Below are positions 60,015 to 64,000 of a stretch of 64,000 bases of DNA, one piece after another. The DNA lies in the NCBI RefSeq assembly GCF_965249985.1, contig NZ_OZ252280.1. The stretch is one strand, 5' to 3'. The DNA is from Algiphilus sp022763315. Its GTDB lineage: Bacteria > Pseudomonadota > Gammaproteobacteria > Nevskiales > Nevskiaceae. The notes beneath the pieces were generated by a model. That model made no database searches. It was given only the letters and a program-made list of their open reading frames with translations, and was not told where the DNA came from. The translations under genes and the position numbers were made by a program. How positions within the stretch are numbered: position 1 is the stretch's first letter; each line of letters opens with the position of its first letter.

Positions 60015-62730
60015 GGAGGTCGGGATCCCCGACTGGGCGCTGTTGCCGGCGCAGCACGGTCTTTTCCGCTTCCACCGTCAGAAACAGCGCCGCACCGAAG
60101 AGCAGAATGCGCAGCCAGGCTTGGGCGTCGATGGCGGTGGTACCGAACAAGGCCTGCAATGGGGGGGCGTAGGTGAATGCGGTCTGCAGCAGCAGTAGAG
60201 CCGCCACTGACAAGCACACGGGCCGACCGCCGAATAGCGGACGTTGCCGCAAGGCTGGGGCTACTAGAAAGCGGCTGTTGAACAGATAGAAGACCTGGCC
60301 GATGACCAGGGTGTTGATGGCCACGGTGCGCGCCAGCGCTGGGTCGCCGCCCTGGGCCAGCGTCCAGAGAAAATGGCCGAAGGTGCCACTGACCAGCAGG
60401 GCTGACACAAAGGCCACGCGCCACAATAAAAAGGCATCGAGCATAGGGGCATTCGGAGACCTGGGCGGACGTCGCATGACATCGGCCTCCGGTGCCTCGA
60501 AGGCCAGCGCCAGCGCCAGCGTGACCGAAATCACCAGATTGACCCAGAGCACCTGTACGGGGGTGATGGGCAGGCTCATGCCCAAGGCAATGGCGGCGAC
60601 CACCTTCAGCGCCTGTCCGCCATTGGTAGGCAGAATGAACAAAATGGCCTTGCGAAGATTGTCGTAGACGCCGCGTCCGGCGCGCACGGCCTCCGCGATG
60701 GAGGCAAAATTGTCATCGGCGAGGACCATTTCGGAGGCCTCCTTTGCTGCCTCCGTCCCTTTGCGGCCCATGGCCACACCGACATCGGCGCGCTTGAGCG
60801 CTGGAGCGTCGTTGACGCCGTCCCCAGTCATCGCCACCACATCCCCATTGCGTTGCAGCGCGTGCACCAGTCGCAGCTTGTGGGCGGGGGAGGTGCGGGC
60901 GAAGATGTCGGCTTGCTTCACGATGGTCTGCAGGGTGGCATCGTCCATCGCTTCAATCTGGCGGCCATCGATCACGTTATGGCCATCCCCGATCCCGAGG
61001 CGGGCGCCGATGGCGCGCGCGGTGACGGCGTGATCGCCGGTGATCATTTTGACGGCGATGCCGGCCGAGTGACAGGCGGCGACGGCGCGCACCGCTTCGT
61101 CGCGCGGCGGGTCCATCATGCCGACTACGCCGATCAGCGTCAGACCGTCGGCGACATGGTGGTGGTCGAGGTGTCTTTCCTGTCGCGCCATGGTGCGTAG
61201 GGCGATGGCCAGCAGGCGCTGGCCCTTGGCGGCCATTTCATCGAGTACGAGCTGCCAGTGCTCCATGTCCAGTGGCGCGTCGCCATCGGCCGTGCGTTGC
61301 CTGCTGCACATCGCCAGTACGCGCTCCGGCGCGCCTTTGAGCACTGCCAGCGCATCCCCCTCCGTGCCGTGGTGCAGCGTTGCCATGTACTGCTGCTCGG
61401 AGGCGAAGGGGATGCTGTCGGTGCGTGGATGATGTCGTGCAGTGTGGTCTGCCGGGATGCCCGCCTTGAGCGCGGCGGCGATCAGCGCGCCTTCGGTGGG
61501 GTCGCCCTCGACTGTCCAGATGCCATCGCGCTCCTGCAACTGAGCATCGTTGCAGGCGAGCCCGCAGCGCAGCAGCTCGAGCAGGCGCGGCTCAATATCG
61601 CTGAGGGTCTCGCTCCCGTCGCGACGAAAAACGCCTTCGGGAGCGTAGCCGCTGCCGCTCACCGTGACCCGAAGATCGGCGAGGGCGATCTCGCTGACCG
61701 TCATTTCGTTGCGCGTCAGCGTGCCGGTCTTGTCCGAGCAGATGACGGTGACGGCGCCCAGCGTTTCGACCGCGGGAAGTCGTCGGATGATGGCGTTGCG
61801 GCGCGCCATCCCTTGTACGCCAATGGCCAGCGTGATGGTCATGATGGCTGGAAGGCCTTCGGGGATGGCCGCCACCGCGAGACTGACGGCGGCCAGAAAA
61901 ATGTCGGCTGCGGCATAGTCGCGCACCATCAAGCCAAAACCGAAGGTCAGCCCGGCAAGGGCCACGATAGCCGCACTCAGCCAGCGACCGAACTGGGCCA
62001 TCTGACGCAGCAAGGGCGTAGTGAGCGGCTGCACCCGAGCCAGCATGGCGCTGACCTTGCCAATCTCGGTCTGGCTCCCGGTGGCCACCACGACACCGCG
62101 CCCGCGACCGGCGACCACCAGGGTGCCGCTGAAGGCCATGCTTTGGCGGTCTCCCAGATCGGCGTCCGCTGGTACCGCTGCCGCGTCCTTGTCCACCGCG
62201 GCGGATTCTCCGGTGAGCGCGGCTTCGTCGATACGCAGGCCGTGTTGCTCAAGCACACGCAGATCGGCCGGAACGCGGTCGCCGGATTCAACAACGACCA
62301 CGTCCCCCGGTACCAGCAATGCGGCGTCCACTGTCTGCAACCTGCCATCACGTTGCACGCTGGCGCGCGGCGAGAGCAGATGGGCGATTGCCTGCAGTGC
62401 CTTTTCCGCTTTGCCCTCCTGCACGACGCCGATGGCGGCATTGACGATCACCACGCCGAGAATGACCGCGCAATCCAGCCAATGGCCAAGTAAGGCGGTG
62501 CCGACAGCGGCAAGCAAGAGGAGATAAATCAGCAGGTTGTGAAACTGCCTGAGAAAGCGTTTGAGTAGTGAATCGGTTTTGGTCGCAGGCAGGTGATTGC
62601 CACCAAAATGCGCCAGGCGTGCTTCTGCTTCTGCGCTGCTGAGGCCGCTCGGCGCTGCGTTGAGCTGTTGCAGGACTTCGGCTCCGCCGCGCGCGTGGGC
62701 GTCGCCAAGCAGGGTGGGGGGAATGGACAT
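60007..62730 (-). CDS. Cation-transporting P-type ATPase (P2-type)
   Basis: A 907-residue pump with TGES (LTGESAAVD), the phosphorylation motif DKTGTLTRNEMT, helix-4 motif PEGLPA, and MTGDGVNDAPALK. PEGLPA and the cytoplasmic N-terminal domain (an HARGGAEVL region) fit Ca2+- or Na+/K+-type P2 ATPases of the PMR1/SERCA line rather than heavy-metal pumps. It has all ten helices. The end overlaps the UbiA gene by 8 bases, which is unusual pairing for the two families. Confidence 0.9.
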   Translation of the reverse strand: MSIPPTLLGDAHARGGAEVLQQLNAAPSGLSSAEAEARLAHFGGNHLPATKTDSLLKRFLRQFHNLLIYLLLLAAVGTALLGHWLDCAVILGVVIVNAAIGVVQEGKAEKALQAIAHLLSPRASVQRDGRLQTVDAALLVPGDVVVVESGDRVPADLRVLEQHGLRIDEAALTGESAAVDKDAAAVPADADLGDRQSMAFSGTLVVAGRGRGVVVATGSQTEIGKVSAMLARVQPLTTPLLRQMAQFGRWLSAAIVALAGLTFGFGLMVRDYAAADIFLAAVSLAVAAIPEGLPAIMTITLAIGVQGMARRNAIIRRLPAVETLGAVTVICSDKTGTLTRNEMTVSEIALADLRVTVSGSGYAPEGVFRRDGSETLSDIEPRLLELLRCGLACNDAQLQERDGIWTVEGDPTEGALIAAALKAGIPADHTARHHPRTDSIPFASEQQYMATLHHGTEGDALAVLKGAPERVLAMCSRQRTADGDAPLDMEHWQLVLDEMAAKGQRLLAIALRTMARQERHLDHHHVADGLTLIGVVGMMDPPRDEAVRAVAACHSAGIAVKMITGDHAVTARAIGARLGIGDGHNVIDGRQIEAMDDATLQTIVKQADIFARTSPAHKLRLVHALQRNGDVVAMTGDGVNDAPALKRADVGVAMGRKGTEAAKEASEMVLADDNFASIAEAVRAGRGVYDNLRKAILFILPTNGGQALKVVAAIALGMSLPITPVQVLWVNLVISVTLALALAFEAPEADVMRRPPRSPNAPMLDAFLLWRVAFVSALLVSGTFGHFLWTLAQGGDPALARTVAINTLVIGQVFYLFNSRFLVAPALRQRPLFGGRPVCLSVAALLLLQTAFTYAPPLQALFGTTAIDAQAWLRILLFGAALFLTVEAEKTVLRRQQRPVGDPDLHA

Positions 62731-62986
62731 GGACGGGTATCGGGGAGCAAAGCGCGAAGGGGCAAGGCGCTGAGGTCATGCATGGCGCGCACGCTTGCAG
62801 TCTGCGGTGCTTTCGATGCGGCAGGAATGACCTGGATCAACATGACGGAATGGCGTAGCGACCGTCTCCGCCCAGGCGGCGCGTGGCCTTTGACCCAGAT
62901 CATCGCCGGCGGGACAGCCGCGATCTAGCCTGCCCCTTGCCACCGGTAGCGATCTTCCAGCCCACGCCATGTCACAGGAGGATGTC

Positions 62987-64000
62987 GTGTCCAATTCCCC
63001 ACTATGTGCCGACCCGGCGCTACCCAAGACGATGAGGGCAGCCGTTTTTCTGGCCCCGGGGCGTATCGCTATCGACGAGAAGCCGGTGCCGGCAGTCGGT
63101 CCGCGCGATGCATTGCTGCGTATCACCACCACCACAATCTGCGGTACCGATGTGCATATCCTGAAAGGAGAATACCCAGTCAGGCCTGGGCTCACGGTCG
63201 GTCACGAGCCGGTTGGTGTCATCGCCGCCCTAGGCGAGGCGGTGGAGGGTTTCGAAATCGGGCAGCGCGTCATCGCGGGCGCCATTACTCCCTGTGGTCA
63301 GTGTCACACCTGTCTTGGTGGACAGCAGGCCCAGTGCGGGGGCAAGGCCATGGGCGGATGGCGGCTGGGCAATACCATCGATGGCTGCCAAGCGGAATAC
63401 GTCTTGATCCCCGATGCCACCGCCAATCTGGCATTGATTCCGGAACACCTTAGCGATGAGCAGGTGTTGATGTGCCCCGACATCATGAGCACTGGCTTTG
63501 GCGGCGCGGAGAGCGGTCAGATCCACATCGGCGATACTGTCGCCGTCTTCGCGCAAGGCCCGATCGGACTCTGCGCCACTGTCGGGGCGCGCTTGGCCGG
63601 GGCCACACGCATCTTTGCTGTCGACGGTGTGCCGGAGCGCCTAGCCATGTCGCGACAGTTGGGTGCGGACCTCACCATCGACTATCACAAGCAGGATCCG
63701 GTGGATTCCATTCTGGCGGCAACGGATGGGCGCGGTGTGGACGTCGCTATCGAAGCCTTGGGTACGCAGCAGACCTTTGAATCCTGTCTGCGCGTGCTGC
63801 GTCCGGGCGGCACGCTATCAAGTCTCGGCGTGTATTCGGGAAAGCTCACGCTGCCGCTCGATGCCTTTGCTGCAGGGCTGGGTGACCACATGATCGTCAC
63901 GACCCTGTGTCCGGGCGGCAAGGAGCGTATGCGTCGGCTGATGAATGTGGTGGCCAGCGCACGAACCGATTTGCGGCCGCTGGTGACGCATCGGTTCCGG
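62987..64000 (+). CDS. Zinc-dependent alcohol dehydrogenase, partial at window end
   Basis: Medium-chain dehydrogenase running off the window (338 codons seen). The catalytic zinc Cys/His pair is in CGTDVHILKGEYP and GHEPVGV; the structural zinc site CGQCHTCLGGQQAQCGG is complete; the coenzyme motif is AQGPIGLCATVGARLAG. Type resembles NAD-dependent ADHs acting on secondary or short-chain alcohols. GTG 62987 is preceded by CAGGAGG, supporting it over the ATG at 62969. Substrate cannot be set. Confidence 0.9.
   Translation, partial: MSNSPLCADPALPKTMRAAVFLAPGRIAIDEKPVPAVGPRDALLRITTTTICGTDVHILKGEYPVRPGLTVGHEPVGVIAALGEAVEGFEIGQRVIAGAITPCGQCHTCLGGQQAQCGGKAMGGWRLGNTIDGCQAEYVLIPDATANLALIPEHLSDEQVLMCPDIMSTGFGGAESGQIHIGDTVAVFAQGPIGLCATVGARLAGATRIFAVDGVPERLAMSRQLGADLTIDYHKQDPVDSILAATDGRGVDVAIEALGTQQTFESCLRVLRPGGTLSSLGVYSGKLTLPLDAFAAGLGDHMIVTTLCPGGKERMRRLMNVVASARTDLRPLVTHRFR

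Overview
The window reads as chromosome of a high-GC gammaproteobacterium. It carries an SMC-ZipA-LigA cluster, lipid A transport and Kdo genes (msbA, lpxK, kdsB), a LolD transporter subunit, QueF, GluQRS, and a PhaR regulator of polyhydroxyalkanoate storage. SMC rather than MukB, together with PhaR, points away from the enterics. I cannot name the genus from sequence alone. No rRNA, tRNA, CRISPR array or insertion sequence was recognised.

Region 1 (1-27,600) is dense housekeeping DNA. It holds lolD-comEC; a zinc-flavoured cluster (divergent hisI and zur, and a two-domain pterin synthase homologue); gltX-thrS, a Na+/Ca2+ exchanger, an M23 peptidase and a DUF1499 protein; SMUG-type uracil-DNA glycosylase, a PHP-domain lipoprotein and a HIT protein; msbA-lpxK-trm112-kdsB; phaR, gluQ, a HAD phosphatase, a DUF962 protein and queF; and smc-zipA-ligA. 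Start and stop codons frequently overlap, indicating translational coupling.

Region 2 (27,800-36,140) is a sedentary chromosomal integron, inserted just after ligA and visibly more AT-rich than its flanks. On the minus strand is a relic integrase gene whose N-terminal 30 codons are joined, past a stop codon, to the C-terminal catalytic part. The ribosome binding site and a LexA-like box are still present upstream. A candidate attI follows, then an array of eight cassettes on the plus strand separated by eight attC-like sites. Four of these attC sites are about 97-99 bp and near-identical in design. The cargo includes a PRPP-transferase-like gene overlapping a NADAR gene, a winged-helix/deoxyribosyltransferase-like protein, a DUF2971-like protein, several membrane proteins, and two decayed cassettes. 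The PRTase-NADAR pair is the best candidate for a little-described conflict or antiphage system. A GFA-family gene sits at the distal edge.

Region 3 (36,200-64,000) returns to high GC and is a loose accessory collection: amine oxidase, small beta-barrel, DUF924, DUF454, SOUL heme-binding protein, methyltransferases, a chromosomal CatB-type acetyltransferase, alpha/beta hydrolase, AraC regulator with an SDR, an OmpW-like porin, an encapsulated-ferritin homologue without an encapsulin gene, DUF3703, DUF421, DUF4282 and DUF748 proteins, a sterol-desaturase family enzyme, EamA exporter with divergent LysR, an epimerase fused to SH3-like repeats, a guanidine-II riboswitch controlling a SugE/Gdx exporter, a glutaredoxin-MauE fusion, a UbiA-family prenyltransferase overlapping a P-type ATPase, and a zinc alcohol dehydrogenase running off the window.
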